A stretch of 64,000 bases of DNA from Sva-07 sp963728355 (GCA_963728355.1 CAVSJQ010000014.1:62001-126000), one strand, 5' to 3'. Shown: positions 43,255 through 51,906, numbered from the stretch's first letter. Notes: generated by a model not told the origin, from the sequence alone. Numbers and translations: made by a program.

Positions 43255-43476
43255 TCAGGGGTCGTGGGGGATGCGGGCGACGGCCATGTCGACGCGCTCG
43301 CCTTTGAAGGGGACGCCCTCGGCCCAGAGGCGCAGGCGCTGCTCCTCTCCCACCGCCAGGCTGCCGTCGGCGCGGACGACGCGCCACCAGGGCAGGCCAT
43401 CGGGAAGCAAGTCGCCGGACAGGAGGCGGGCGGAGAGGCGCGGCGCGCCGGGCGAGACGTCGCCATAGGTCCGCAC
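43255..43476 (-). CDS. Alkyltransferase-like (ATL) DNA repair protein, start unclear
   Basis: MGMT-family protein in which the alkyl-acceptor cysteine motif PCHR is replaced by PWWR (LPDGLPWWRVVRADGSLAVG). ATL proteins bind O6-alkylguanine and hand it to nucleotide-excision repair. From the GTG at 43476 it has 73 residues. But the conserved N-terminal part is also readable upstream in frame (FAIDEQRHAAIADAIRAIPE, to about 43541) with no ATG, GTG or TTG before a TAG. So the gene either uses an unusual start, such as the ATC at about 43536, or has lost its start. Confidence 0.7.
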   Translation of the reverse strand: MRTYGDVSPGAPRLSARLLSGDLLPDGLPWWRVVRADGSLAVGEEQRLRLWAEGVPFKGERVDMAVARIPHDP

Positions 43477-43563
43477 GAAGCCCTCCGGGATCGCCCGGAT
43501 CGCATCGGCGATCGCTGCGTGGCGCTGCTCGTCGATGGCGAAGTTCTACCGCTCGCGCCCGCC

Positions 43564-43600
43564 GCGCGACGCTTGTCCGCGTATGGAGTACAAGCGTCGC
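43564..43600. repeat. Intergenic palindrome between divergent genes
   Basis: CGCGACGCTTGT (43564-43575) pairs perfectly with ACAAGCGTCGCG (43589-43600) over 13 nt. It lies between the starts of two divergent genes, so it cannot be a terminator for either. Its arm resembles those of the other hairpins (CGACGCT..). Confidence 0.75.
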
Positions 43601-43687
43601 GGTGAGGGTGCCGCCCGTGCTGCTTGGCGCTCGCCGGGGGGCGCCGGTTTGAGCGAAATGGCCAATGACGGGGGACCCGGCCGCGGC

Positions 43688-43693
43688 TATGGT
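43688..43693 (+). promoter_or_regulatory. -10 box of a leaderless promoter
   Basis: TATGGT ends 6 nt before the GTG at 43700. An upstream in-frame ATG at 43652 would lie before this box, which supports the GTG start. Confidence 0.5.
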
Positions 43694-43699
43694 CGCGAC

Positions 43700-45049
43700 G
43701 TGACCAGGATCTCCCCGGTAGCCGAGCTGACCGAGCGCGAGCTCGAGCGCTTCGTCGCCTCCCATCGACGCTCCGGCGAGCTCCGCGACGCCGCCGCCGA
43801 GTCACTGCTCTCCGGCGTGCCGATGAACTGGATGACGCGCTGGCCGGGCGCCTTCCCGGTCGTCTTCGAGAGCGCCGCCGGGGCCTCGCTGACCGACGTC
43901 GACGGCAACTCCTACGTCGACTTCTGCCTCGGCGACACCGGGGCGATGGCGGGCCACTCCCCCGCGCCGACCGTGGCCGGCGCGAGCGCGCGGCTGGCGC
44001 GCGGGATCACGACGATGCTGCCGAGCGAGGACGCCGGACCGGTCGCCGAGGAGCTGACGCGGCGCTTCGGGCTGCGGCACTGGCAGTTCTCGCTGACCGC
44101 GACCGACGCGAACCGCTTCGCGATCCGGCTCTGCCGCGAGATCACCGGCCGGCCGAAGATCCTCGTCTTCGACCACTGCTACCACGGCTCGGTCGACGAG
44201 ACCTTCGCCGAGCTGGACGCCGCGGGCGAGGTCGTCGCCCAGCCCGGCAACGTCGGGCCGCCCGTGCCGCTCACCGAGACGACGCGGGTCGTGCAGTTCA
44301 ACGACCTCGATGCCCTGGAGCGCGAGCTCGCCCACGGCGACGTCGCCTGCGTGCTGGCCGAGCCGGCGCTGACCAACGTCGGCATCGTCCTCGCCGAGCC
44401 GGGCTTCCACGACGCGATGCGGGAGCTGACCCGGGCCGCCGGCTCGCTGCTGATCATCGACGAGACCCACACCCTCTGCTGCGGACCCGGTGGCTACACG
44501 CGCGCCGAGGGCCTCGAGCCGGACCTGCTGACGATCGGCAAGGCGATCGCCGGCGGCGTGCCGGTCGGCGCCTACGGGATGACCGACGAGGTGGCCGAGC
44601 GGGTGATCGCCAAGACGGTCTGGGAGGCGGCCGACGTCGGCGGCGTCGGCGGCACGCTGGCGGGCAACGCGCTGTCGCTGGCGGCGACCCGGGCGACGCT
44701 CGACGAGGTGCTGACCGAGGCGGCCTTCGAGCGGATGATCGCTCTCGCGGAGCGCTTCGCGGCGGGCTGCGAGGAGGTGATCGCGGAGTTCGGGCTGCCC
44801 TGGCAGGCCACCCGGCTCGGCTGCCGGGTCGAGTACATGTTCAGCCCCACCCCACCCCGCGACGGCGGCGAGGCGGCCGCGGCCTTCGACACCGGCCTCG
44901 ACGCCCTGCTGCACCTCTACATGCTGAACCGCGGCATCCTGATGACGCCCTTCCACATGATGGCGCTGATGTGCCCGGCGACGACCGCCTCCGACGTCGA
45001 CGCCCATACCGGCGCGCTGCGCCAGTTCGCCGCCGAGCTGACGGCGTAG
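43700..45049 (+). CDS. Class III PLP-dependent aminotransferase (glutamate-1-semialdehyde aminomutase-like)
   Basis: Cytoplasmic PLP enzyme of 449 residues. The substrate-side segment SYVDFCLGDTGAMAGHSPAP, the SLTATDANRFAIRLCREITG cofactor loop, the acid pair in LLIIDETHTLCCGPG and the Schiff-base lysine in LLTIGKAIAGGVPVGAYG are all present. It is closest in pattern to glutamate-semialdehyde aminomutases, yet the haem-pathway copy normally sits elsewhere, so a dedicated transaminase is as likely. GTG at 43700 follows a leaderless-type box. Confidence 0.88.
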   Translation: MTRISPVAELTERELERFVASHRRSGELRDAAAESLLSGVPMNWMTRWPGAFPVVFESAAGASLTDVDGNSYVDFCLGDTGAMAGHSPAPTVAGASARLARGITTMLPSEDAGPVAEELTRRFGLRHWQFSLTATDANRFAIRLCREITGRPKILVFDHCYHGSVDETFAELDAAGEVVAQPGNVGPPVPLTETTRVVQFNDLDALERELAHGDVACVLAEPALTNVGIVLAEPGFHDAMRELTRAAGSLLIIDETHTLCCGPGGYTRAEGLEPDLLTIGKAIAGGVPVGAYGMTDEVAERVIAKTVWEAADVGGVGGTLAGNALSLAATRATLDEVLTEAAFERMIALAERFAAGCEEVIAEFGLPWQATRLGCRVEYMFSPTPPRDGGEAAAAFDTGLDALLHLYMLNRGILMTPFHMMALMCPATTASDVDAHTGALRQFAAELTA

Positions 45050-45085
45050 ATCCCCCGAGCGGCGGGGCCGGGCCCGGCCGGCCGG

Positions 45086-45138
45086 CCGGTGCGTTCGTAC
45101 TTCTGCGTCCCATGCGAGCAAAAGTACGAACGCACCGG
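45086..45138. repeat. Intergenic palindrome with 17-bp perfect stem
   Basis: CCGGTGCGTTCGTACTT at about 45086-45102 is inverted as AAGTACGAACGCACCGG at about 45122-45138, over 19 nt. It lies between the aminotransferase stop and the lipoprotein start. The arm resembles those in the 51.9-52.1 kb cluster (GCGTTCG.A.TT), with both sides altered together. Coordinates are good to one base. Confidence 0.85.
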
Positions 45139-45172
45139 CGTGCGAACGCGGCGGGTGGGTAGAACCGGGGGC

Positions 45173-45835
45173 ATGGGATGGGTGCGCATTGCGGGGGGCT
45201 GCGTGGGGCTCGTGGCGTGCCTCGCCGCGATCGGCTGCGGCGCGGGGTCGGCGACGACCGGCGGCTCCTCGGCAGGCGCCCGCCCGCGGACCGAGCCGAG
45301 CCGCAGCTCGGCGGAAGTGGCGGCCGGCGAAGCCGAACCGGCGCACACGGTCCAGTCCCAGGGGATCAAAGGGGAAAATCCGCATACCGAAGCGCAAACG
45401 AAGGCGCACATCTCCCGCTCCGATTGCGCCCGGCTGGCGCGGCTCGCCGCGGCTCGCCTGGGAACGAGGCTGGCGCGACGGTCGCAGCCGCGGCCGCCGC
45501 TCACCCGCTGTCGCCTGACCGCCCCCGGCGCCTCGATCAACGTCTACCTCGACAGCGGCTTCGCCGCCAAACGCCGCTATCGCAACCGAATCGAAGAGAC
45601 GGTGCAGTTCAACGCCGAAGACCCGGCCGCCCTCCCGCACCAGGTCCCTCACGTCGGCGAAAAGGCGCCATACGCCGCCAACGCGAACTGGATCCCGGCG
45701 CTGCGCTCGCTGCTCGCGGTGCGCGGCAACCGCTGGCTGACCGTGACGATCTCGGCCGGCGGGCACTCCAACCGCTCCCTGCGCGCCCAGGCCGCGACCC
45801 TCGCCCGCGCCGGATTCCGCCTCACCGCCCACTGA
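45173..45835 (+). CDS. Putative lipoprotein of unknown function
   Basis: A 220-residue exported protein. The signal VRIAGGCVGLVACLAAIGCG ends in a lipobox (AIGC). A low-complexity linker follows (about residues 25-75), then a domain with paired cysteines (HISRSDCARLARLAAARLGT, LTRCRLTAPGASINVYLDSG) and a final beta segment (LTVTISAGGHSNRSL). I count about 8 GAA to 2 GAG. Function unknown; the C-terminal part could be a small substrate-binding or stalk domain. Confidence 0.72.
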   Translation: MGWVRIAGGCVGLVACLAAIGCGAGSATTGGSSAGARPRTEPSRSSAEVAAGEAEPAHTVQSQGIKGENPHTEAQTKAHISRSDCARLARLAAARLGTRLARRSQPRPPLTRCRLTAPGASINVYLDSGFAAKRRYRNRIEETVQFNAEDPAALPHQVPHVGEKAPYAANANWIPALRSLLAVRGNRWLTVTISAGGHSNRSLRAQAATLARAGFRLTAH

Positions 45836-45943
45836 GCGACGCACCCCGCCGCCCGCCGAGACCTCGCCGCCCGCCGAGCGACGCACCGCACCGCCCGCCG
45901 AGACCTCGCCGCCCGCCGAGCGACGCACCGCACCGCCCGCCGA
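45834..45943. repeat. Tandem repeat, 42-bp unit, 2.6 copies
   Basis: Units start GAGCGACGCACC and contain GAGACCTCGCCGCCCGCC; copies start at 45834, 45876 and 45918. The first copy differs by two bases in its middle, and the last is cut short at GAAC. It begins within the lipoprotein stop codon and lies before the oxidoreductase promoter. Confidence 0.8.
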
Positions 45944-45992
45944 ACGGGTCCGCCCGGGCGTCAAACCCGGCAACCTGGGTAATACTCCTCCC

Positions 45993-46913
45993 GTGCCCCG
46001 CGCGGTCCAATTCGACGAGTACGGCGGCCTCGACGTCCTGCAGGTGCGGGAGGTCGAGATCGCCCCGCCCGGCAAAGAAGACGTGGTCGTCGAGGTCAAG
46101 GCCGCCGGGATCAACCCCGGCGAGACGGCGATCCGCGAGGGGCGGCTCGACGACCAATGGCCCGCCACCTTCCCCTCCGGCCAGGGGAGCGACCTGGCCG
46201 GGGTCGTCACCGAGGTCGGGATCGACGTGACCGGGTTCGCGCCGGGCGACGAGGTGCTGGGCTGGAGCTGGGATCGCTCCAGCCAGGCGGAGGTCTGCGT
46301 CGTCCCCGCCGACCAGTTGATCCGCAAGCCCGCCGATCTCTCCTGGGAGGCGGCGGGAGCCCTGTACGTGGTCGGCGTGACCGCCTTCGCCGCGGTGCGC
46401 GCCATCGATCTCGAGGAGGGCGACACGGTCGTCGTCTCCGCCGCCGCGGGCGGGGTCGGCTCGATCACGGTCCAGCTGCTGCGGGTGCGCGGCGCCGAGG
46501 TGGTCGGGCTCGCCTCCGAGCCGCATCACGACTGGCTGCGCGGGAAGGGGGTCACGTCCGTCACCCACGGCGAGGGGGTCCTGCAGCGGATCCTCGCGGC
46601 GACGCCGCGCGGGATCGACGGGTTCATCGACCTCTTCGGGCCCGAGTACGTCGATCTCGCGGTGCGGCTCGACGTCCCGCCGGAGAAGATCGAGACGATC
46701 ATCAGCCACGAGAGCGCGCAGGAGGTGGGCGCCAAGACCGCGGGCTCCGCCGACGCGTCGAGCCCGGAGATCCTCCAGGAGATGGCCGAGCTGATCGCCC
46801 GGGGCAAGATCGAGCTGCCGATCGCCGCGACCTACCCGCTGGCGGAAGTGCGCGAGGCCTTCGAACAGATCGAAGAGCGGCACACCCTCGGCAAGATCGT
46901 CCTGATCCCGTAA
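45993..46913 (+). CDS. NADP-dependent oxidoreductase (MDR, quinone-oxidoreductase-like)
   Basis: Medium-chain dehydrogenase/reductase of 306 residues. The catalytic GroES-like half opens MPRAVQFDEYGGLDVLQVRE; the Rossmann half has VVVSAAAGGVGSITVQLLRV, and the end HTLGKIVLIP is typical. No zinc-binding cysteines are seen, so it belongs to the zinc-free quinone oxidoreductase-like group. GTG at 45993 lies 6 nt after AATACT. Likely reduces enones or quinones with NADPH; true substrate unknown. Confidence 0.88.
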   Translation: MPRAVQFDEYGGLDVLQVREVEIAPPGKEDVVVEVKAAGINPGETAIREGRLDDQWPATFPSGQGSDLAGVVTEVGIDVTGFAPGDEVLGWSWDRSSQAEVCVVPADQLIRKPADLSWEAAGALYVVGVTAFAAVRAIDLEEGDTVVVSAAAGGVGSITVQLLRVRGAEVVGLASEPHHDWLRGKGVTSVTHGEGVLQRILAATPRGIDGFIDLFGPEYVDLAVRLDVPPEKIETIISHESAQEVGAKTAGSADASSPEILQEMAELIARGKIELPIAATYPLAEVREAFEQIEERHTLGKIVLIP

Positions 46914-46940
46914 AGGCGGCGACCGCGCCCGCCAAGTGGC

Positions 46941-47354
46941 TCAGCGGGTCTGCTTCGCCTCGGGGGAGGCGTCCCAGAAGTCGTCGATCTTGGTCGCGTC
47001 TCGGTGACCGGTCACCGAGACGGCCCAGATCTCGACCGGCTCGGGGCCCTCGTTGCGGTGCGAGCGCGCCGTGCCGGGCGAGACCCGCACGACGGCGGGC
47101 GCCGCGACCTTCTCCACATGGTCTTCGCAGCGCATCGTGATCGTCCCCCTGGCGACGATGTAGAGCTCCTCGATCTCGGAGTGCGTGTGGCCCGTCCCCT
47201 GCTCGAAGTCGGAGTGGGGCGGGACACGGATCAGCGTCACCGCGACCTGCTCGGAACCGAGCGCGTCGGTGAGGCGGCGGAACTCGCCGGGGACGTCGGA
47301 GCCCGCGTAGGCGTCCTCGACGCCGTCGGCGCTGACTATGGCGAAGCCGGGCAC
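46941..47354 (-). CDS. Cupin domain protein
   Basis: Single-domain beta-barrel of 137 residues. Cupin motif 1 is TGHTHSEIEELYIVARGTIT, with His, His and Glu as probable metal ligands; motif 2 is VRVSPGTARSHRNEGPEP, with the last His. Metal and substrate are unknown. GTG at 47354 is the only plausible start. It is convergent with the MDR oxidoreductase and separated from the next leftward gene by a palindrome. Confidence 0.85.
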   Translation of the reverse strand: MPGFAIVSADGVEDAYAGSDVPGEFRRLTDALGSEQVAVTLIRVPPHSDFEQGTGHTHSEIEELYIVARGTITMRCEDHVEKVAAPAVVRVSPGTARSHRNEGPEPVEIWAVSVTGHRDATKIDDFWDASPEAKQTR

Positions 47355-47369
47355 GGCCCTCCCCTACCC

Positions 47370-47418
47370 GGTGAGCTCGCAATTATCCACGCCATTCGGG
47401 GATAGCTGCGAACGCGCC
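47370..47418. repeat. Degenerate intergenic palindrome
   Basis: Arms around GCTCGCAATTATCC and GGATAGCTGCGAAC match at about 14 of 19 positions across a ~10-nt loop. It sits between the 6-phosphogluconate dehydrogenase and cupin genes, read in the same direction. The GCGAACGC end matches the 51.9-52.1 kb cluster; it may be an older decayed copy. Confidence 0.55.
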
Positions 47419-47427
47419 AGGGGGCGG

Positions 47428-48864
47428 CTACGCGTCGGTGCGGACCTCGGCGCCGTCCTGGGGCCAGCGCACGTGGTAGGAGCCCTCGGCGTCGGTGCGC
47501 CGGTAGGTGTGGGCGCCGAAGTAGTCGCGCAGGCCCTGGATCAGCCCGGCCGGGCCGTGCTCGCGGCGGTAGCCGTCGTAGTAGGCGAGCGAGGAGGTGA
47601 AGGCGGGGACCGGGACGCCCTGCTCGACCGCCGCGGCGATCACCCGCCGCCACGCCTCCTGCCCGGAGGCGACCGCGTCGCGGAAGTAGGGCACGGTGAG
47701 GAGGTTCACCACCTCGCCCTCGTCGTAGGCGTCCTTGATCCGGTCGAGGAAGCGGGCGCGGATGATGCAGCCGCCGCGCCAGATCGTCGCCATCGCCCCC
47801 AGGTCGAGGTCCCAGTCGTTGGCCCGCGAGGCGGCCGCCATCTGCTGGAAGCCCTGCGCGTAGGCGACCACCTTGCTCGCGTAGAGCGCCTGCTGGATGT
47901 CGTCGAGCAGCTCGCGGCGGTCCTCGGTGCGCGAGGGCTCCGGCCCGGCCAGCTGCCTGGCGGCGGCGGCGCGCTCCTCCCCCAGCGAGGACAGGGTGCG
48001 GGCGAAGACGGCCTCGGTGATCGCGGTCAGCGGCACGCCCTGCTCGAGCGCGTCCTGGCTGGTCCAGCGGCCGGTGCCTTTCTGCTCGGCCCGGTCGACG
48101 ATCTTGTCGATCAGCGGCCCGTCGCCCTGGGGGTCCTGCTTGGCGAGCACCTTGGCGGTGATCTCGATCAGGAAGCTTTCCAGGTCCCCTTCGTTCCACC
48201 GCTCGAAGGTGCGGGCGATCTCGGCGACCTCCAGGCCGGCGACGTGGCGCATCAGGTCGTAGGCCTCGGTGATCAGCTGGATGTCGGCGTACTCGATGCC
48301 GTTGTGAACCATCTTCACGTAGTGGCCCGCCCCGTCCGGCCCGACGTAGGTGCAGCACGGCGTGCCGTCGACCTGGGCGGCGATCCTGGTGAGGATCTCC
48401 TCGACCTCGGCGTAGGCCTCGCGGGTACCGCCGGGCATGATGCTCGGCCCGTTCAGCGCGCCCTCCTCGCCGCCGCTGACGCCGATCCCGAGGAAGCGCA
48501 GGCCCTGCTCCTCGCATTTGGCGGTCCGCCGCCTGGTGTCCGGGAAGTGCGAGTTGCCGGCGTCGATCAGGATGTCGCCGGGATCGAGCAGCGGTGCCAG
48601 CTCGTCGATCACCGCGTCGACCGGCGCCCCGGCCTTGACCATGATGATGATCTTGCGGGGCCTCTCCAGCGCCGCGACGAACTCCTCGTCGGACTCGGTG
48701 CCGGTGAAGTCGCCCTCCGCGGCGTGCTCGGCCATGAAGCGGCGGGTTTTCTCGGGGCTGCGGTTGTGGACGGCGACCGACCAGCCGTTGCGGGCGATGT
48801 TGCGGGCCAGGTTGGCCCCCATCACCGCGAGGCCGGTGACGCCGATCTGGCTCTGCTCGCTCAT
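47428..48864 (-). CDS. gnd: 6-phosphogluconate dehydrogenase, decarboxylating
   Basis: Oxidative pentose-phosphate enzyme (478 residues) that converts 6-phosphogluconate to ribulose 5-phosphate, CO2 and NADPH. The NADP fold starts IGVTGLAVMGANLARNIARN; the substrate loop is GGEEGALNGPSIMPGG, and the catalytic lysine lies in GHYVKMVHNGIEYADIQ. The C-terminal domain (GGCIIRARFLDRIKDAYDEG) and length match the long, dimeric class. It is probably monocistronic, with the membrane protein 10 nt behind. Glutamate is nearly all GAG, as in other cytoplasmic genes. Confidence 0.96.
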   Translation of the reverse strand: MSEQSQIGVTGLAVMGANLARNIARNGWSVAVHNRSPEKTRRFMAEHAAEGDFTGTESDEEFVAALERPRKIIIMVKAGAPVDAVIDELAPLLDPGDILIDAGNSHFPDTRRRTAKCEEQGLRFLGIGVSGGEEGALNGPSIMPGGTREAYAEVEEILTRIAAQVDGTPCCTYVGPDGAGHYVKMVHNGIEYADIQLITEAYDLMRHVAGLEVAEIARTFERWNEGDLESFLIEITAKVLAKQDPQGDGPLIDKIVDRAEQKGTGRWTSQDALEQGVPLTAITEAVFARTLSSLGEERAAAARQLAGPEPSRTEDRRELLDDIQQALYASKVVAYAQGFQQMAAASRANDWDLDLGAMATIWRGGCIIRARFLDRIKDAYDEGEVVNLLTVPYFRDAVASGQEAWRRVIAAAVEQGVPVPAFTSSLAYYDGYRREHGPAGLIQGLRDYFGAHTYRRTDAEGSYHVRWPQDGAEVRTDA

Positions 48865-48874
48865 GCGCCTGACC

Positions 48875-49795
48875 CTACCGAGGTGCCCGCGGGCCGCCCT
48901 CCCGCGAGCGGGCCCGCCCGCCGCCGTTCCCGCCCGGCGCCGGCGGCGCTCCCGCGACCAGCGCGCTGACCGGCCCGCTGCGGGCGACGATCACGATCCC
49001 GACCAGCATCACCACCAGGCCGACCAGCAGCGGGATGCCTTCGAGGTCGGCGTCGCGGAAGCTCTCGGCGAGGAAGACCGGCTCGAGCGCCACCGGCAGG
49101 AACGTCTGCACGGCGGTTGAGATCGGGACCACCGTCGTCGCCGGCGCCCGCTGCAGCGCCGTCATCCCGGTCACCGTCGCGGCGAAGCCCGCCACCGCGG
49201 CGACCACCATCCAGCCGCCCGCCTGCGGGAGGTGGGCGCTGCCGAAGTCGTCGGCCATCAGCTTCATCGCCACGTTGGTCGCGGCGAAGCCGCAGGCCGA
49301 GCCGAGCACCGCGGTCATCGCCGTGTCGAGCCGGCTCCCGCGCAGGGCGAAGGGGACCAGGGAGATCGCCGACAGCCCGCCGACCACGGCGATCACGGCG
49401 ACGGCGCCGCGGTGGGTGTCCTGGACGCCCGGCGCACCCCAGGCGATCAGAGCCACCGAGGCGATGATCGCGCCGACCCCGAGCATCGTCGCGGCGGTCG
49501 GCCGCTCCCCCAGCAGCCGCCCCGCAACCGCCAGCAGCACCAACAGGCCGCAGGCCAGCAGCGGCTGCACGACGATGAACGGCGCCCAGGCGAAGGCGAG
49601 GATCTCGATCGGCACCCCGAGCCATTCGATCCCCAGCCCATAGACCCACAGCCGGCGGCGCAGCAGGTGCCAGATGAGGGCCGGGCGGAGACTCTCCTCC
49701 GCCGGCGCGCGGCGCGCCTCGACCGCCTGCAGGGCGATGCCGACGTTGAAGAGGACAGAGGAGACGATCCCCGCGATCAACCCGGCGGCCGACAT
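48875..49795 (-). CDS. DMT-superfamily (EamA/NIPA-like) membrane transporter
   Basis: Membrane protein of 306 residues with about nine helices. The first half (MSAAGLIAGIVSSVLFNVGI, PLLACGLLVLLAVAGRLLGE) and the second half repeat the DMT pattern, and the general look is like NIPA-type magnesium or drug/metabolite carriers. The tail after the last helix is basic and disordered. Its gene starts at 49795 and ends 10 nt before the 6-phosphogluconate dehydrogenase start, so both may share one mRNA. Substrate unknown. Confidence 0.78.
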   Translation of the reverse strand: MSAAGLIAGIVSSVLFNVGIALQAVEARRAPAEESLRPALIWHLLRRRLWVYGLGIEWLGVPIEILAFAWAPFIVVQPLLACGLLVLLAVAGRLLGERPTAATMLGVGAIIASVALIAWGAPGVQDTHRGAVAVIAVVGGLSAISLVPFALRGSRLDTAMTAVLGSACGFAATNVAMKLMADDFGSAHLPQAGGWMVVAAVAGFAATVTGMTALQRAPATTVVPISTAVQTFLPVALEPVFLAESFRDADLEGIPLLVGLVVMLVGIVIVARSGPVSALVAGAPPAPGGNGGGRARSREGGPRAPR

Positions 49796-49893
49796 CGGCC
49801 GCCGATTATTCAGCAGGGGAGCGCGGGTCGAGGCTTGTGTGCGAGCCTTGCCGTCCGGCGCGCGATCGTCGCCGCCCTGCAAGAAAGGAAACC

Positions 49894-50496
49894 GTGAAGA
49901 AATCCCTGCTGATCCTCCCCTTCGTGCTGGTCGCCGCGGCGCTCGCGCTGACCGCCTGCGGCGGGGGTGGCTCGAGCTCGTCCAGCGGCGATGAATCGGC
50001 GATCGAAGAAGCGATCGAGACCGCGGCGACCAGCTCCGAACCATCCAAGTGCACCGAAGTCCAGACGAAGGAATTCACCGAAAACGAAACGTCGGAGACC
50101 GGCGCGGCCGCGGTGAAGACCTGCGAAGAAGAAGCCGAAGAAGGCGAAAGCCCGGCGGAAACGGTGAAGGTCTCGAACATCGAAGTCAACGGCGAAACGG
50201 CGACCGCCGAGGCCGCGATCACCGGCAGCGCGCTGAACGGCCAGACGATCGAACTCGAACTCGCCAAGCAGGAAGGCGACTGGAAGCTGAACAAGTTCCT
50301 CAGCTTCGCCAACTTCGACGGCAAGGCGCTGGGCGAAGAGCTGGAAAAGCGGCTGGCCAAGGAAGAAGGCATCAGCGCGTCGCTCGCCAAGTGCGTTTCG
50401 GAAGGCGTCGCGAAGGTCTCCAAGCAGGAAGCCGAATCGATGGTCTTCGAAAAGAACCTCACGCCGGTCGAAGAACTGGCGGAAAACTGCCACTAA
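49894..50496 (+). CDS. Putative lipoprotein, Glu-rich, unknown function
   Basis: Exported 200-residue protein with the signal KKSLLILPFVLVAAALALTA and lipobox LTAC. The mature part begins GGGGSSSSSGDESAIEEAIE; about 35 glutamates follow (GAAAVKTCEEEAEEGESPAE, QTIELELAKQEGDWKLNKFL). The shape resembles a DUF4878-like or cystatin-like alpha+beta domain. I count 31 GAA to 4 GAG. GTG at 49894 follows AAAGGA. It stands between divergent neighbours. Confidence 0.8.
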   Translation: MKKSLLILPFVLVAAALALTACGGGGSSSSSGDESAIEEAIETAATSSEPSKCTEVQTKEFTENETSETGAAAVKTCEEEAEEGESPAETVKVSNIEVNGETATAEAAITGSALNGQTIELELAKQEGDWKLNKFLSFANFDGKALGEELEKRLAKEEGISASLAKCVSEGVAKVSKQEAESMVFEKNLTPVEELAENCH

Positions 50497-50536
50497 TTCA
50501 CATCTGCGCTTAAGCCATCGGGTAGATGGTCCGGGG

Positions 50537-51829
50537 GTGGAAACGACCGCCCCCGGATCGGAACCCTCCGTCCGCCTCGGCCTGATCGGCCTGGGGGGCC
50601 TCCTCGCCACCAGCCTGCTGGTCTGCCTGTCGGCGACCCAGAGCGAACTCCTCCTCCCCACCTCGCTGCGGCCGCTGCCCGCCTCGCTGGCCGGGCCGCT
50701 CGCCGGCGCCGGGCTGAAGCTCGGCGTCTTCGCGCTGGCCGCCGCCTTCGTGGCGATGTTCATCTCCTACGCGATGACGGCGCGGGTCGCCGAGAAGCTC
50801 TCGGCGCGGACCGTGCTGATCGCGATCCTCGCCCTCCACGCGATCGTCCTGCTCGCCCCGCCGCTCTTCTCCAGCGACGTCTTCAGCTACACCGCCTACG
50901 GGCGGATGGGCGCCATCTTCGGCACCAACCCCTACCTGCATGGCCCCAGCGCGATCCCGCTCGGCGGCCTGCAGCCGCTGATCGGCGCCCAGTGGGTGGC
51001 GACGCCGAGCGCCTACGGGCCCCTCTTCACGGCGCTCAGCTACCTGCTGGTCCCGCTCGGCATCGCCGCCAACGTGGTCGCCTACAAGGCGGTCGCCGCG
51101 GTTTCCAGCCTGGTCCTGATCCTGCTCGTCTGGCGGGCGGCGAGCCTGCGCGGGCTCTCGCCGGTGCGAGCCGCGGTGCTCGTCGGCCTGAACCCGGTGA
51201 TCGTCCTCTACGGGGTCGGCGGCGGTCACAACGACCTGATGATGCTGGCGATCCTCGCCGCCGGCCTCTACGTGCTGCTGCAGGAGCGCGAGCGGCGCGG
51301 CGGCGCGCTGATCGTCGCCGCGACGGCGGTGAAGCTGACCGCGGGACTGCTCCTGCCCTTCGCCCTGGCGCGGAGCCCGCACGGCGAGGGGGCGGCGCGC
51401 CGGCGGCGGCTGGTGTTCGGCGCGGCGCTCGGCGCCGTCGCGGTCGCCTCGCTGGCCTACGGCTTCTTCGGCACCGGGCCGCTGCACCTGCTGGCCACCC
51501 TGCAGGGGATCCAGGCCGAAGGCGGCCCGCACAGCGTCGTCGGCTTCCTGCTCGCCGGGGTCGGCGTCGAACAGATGCCCAAGGCGCTGAGCATGGGGCT
51601 TACGCTGATCTTCCTGGCGGTCCTCGCCTGGCTCCTGCGGCGGGTCTGGATCGGGGAGATGGACTGGATCGCGGGCGCCGGCTGGGCCACCGTGGCGCTC
51701 CTGCTCACGACCGGCTTCCTGGTGCCCTGGTACGTCGCCTGGCTCCTGCCGCTCGCGGCGCTCAGCAGCGACCGCCGCCTGCTCGTCGCGGCGATCTTCT
51801 TCACCGGCGTGGGGCTGACGACGCTGTAG
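50537..51829 (+). CDS. Polyprenol-phosphate-dependent mannosyltransferase-like membrane protein (MptB/GT87-type)
   Basis: Polytopic membrane enzyme of 430 residues with about 12 helices. The outer loop SDVFSYTAYGRMGAIFGTNP holds the conserved acidic GT-C site, followed by YGPLFTALSYLL and the GVGGGHNDLMMLAILAAGLY segment common to MptB-type proteins. These add mannose (or arabinose-like sugars) to lipid-linked glycans at the outer face of the membrane. Exact acceptor unknown. GTG at 50537 lies 38 nt after the lipoprotein gene. Confidence 0.78.
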   Translation: METTAPGSEPSVRLGLIGLGGLLATSLLVCLSATQSELLLPTSLRPLPASLAGPLAGAGLKLGVFALAAAFVAMFISYAMTARVAEKLSARTVLIAILALHAIVLLAPPLFSSDVFSYTAYGRMGAIFGTNPYLHGPSAIPLGGLQPLIGAQWVATPSAYGPLFTALSYLLVPLGIAANVVAYKAVAAVSSLVLILLVWRAASLRGLSPVRAAVLVGLNPVIVLYGVGGGHNDLMMLAILAAGLYVLLQERERRGGALIVAATAVKLTAGLLLPFALARSPHGEGAARRRRLVFGAALGAVAVASLAYGFFGTGPLHLLATLQGIQAEGGPHSVVGFLLAGVGVEQMPKALSMGLTLIFLAVLAWLLRRVWIGEMDWIAGAGWATVALLLTTGFLVPWYVAWLLPLAALSSDRRLLVAAIFFTGVGLTTL

Positions 51830-51906
51830 ACGATCGATCCCAGGCCCGTCGCCCATCCGAGACGGCGTGCGCATCCCGCCACCCATCCGTCACGCTCCCG
51901 TGGGCC

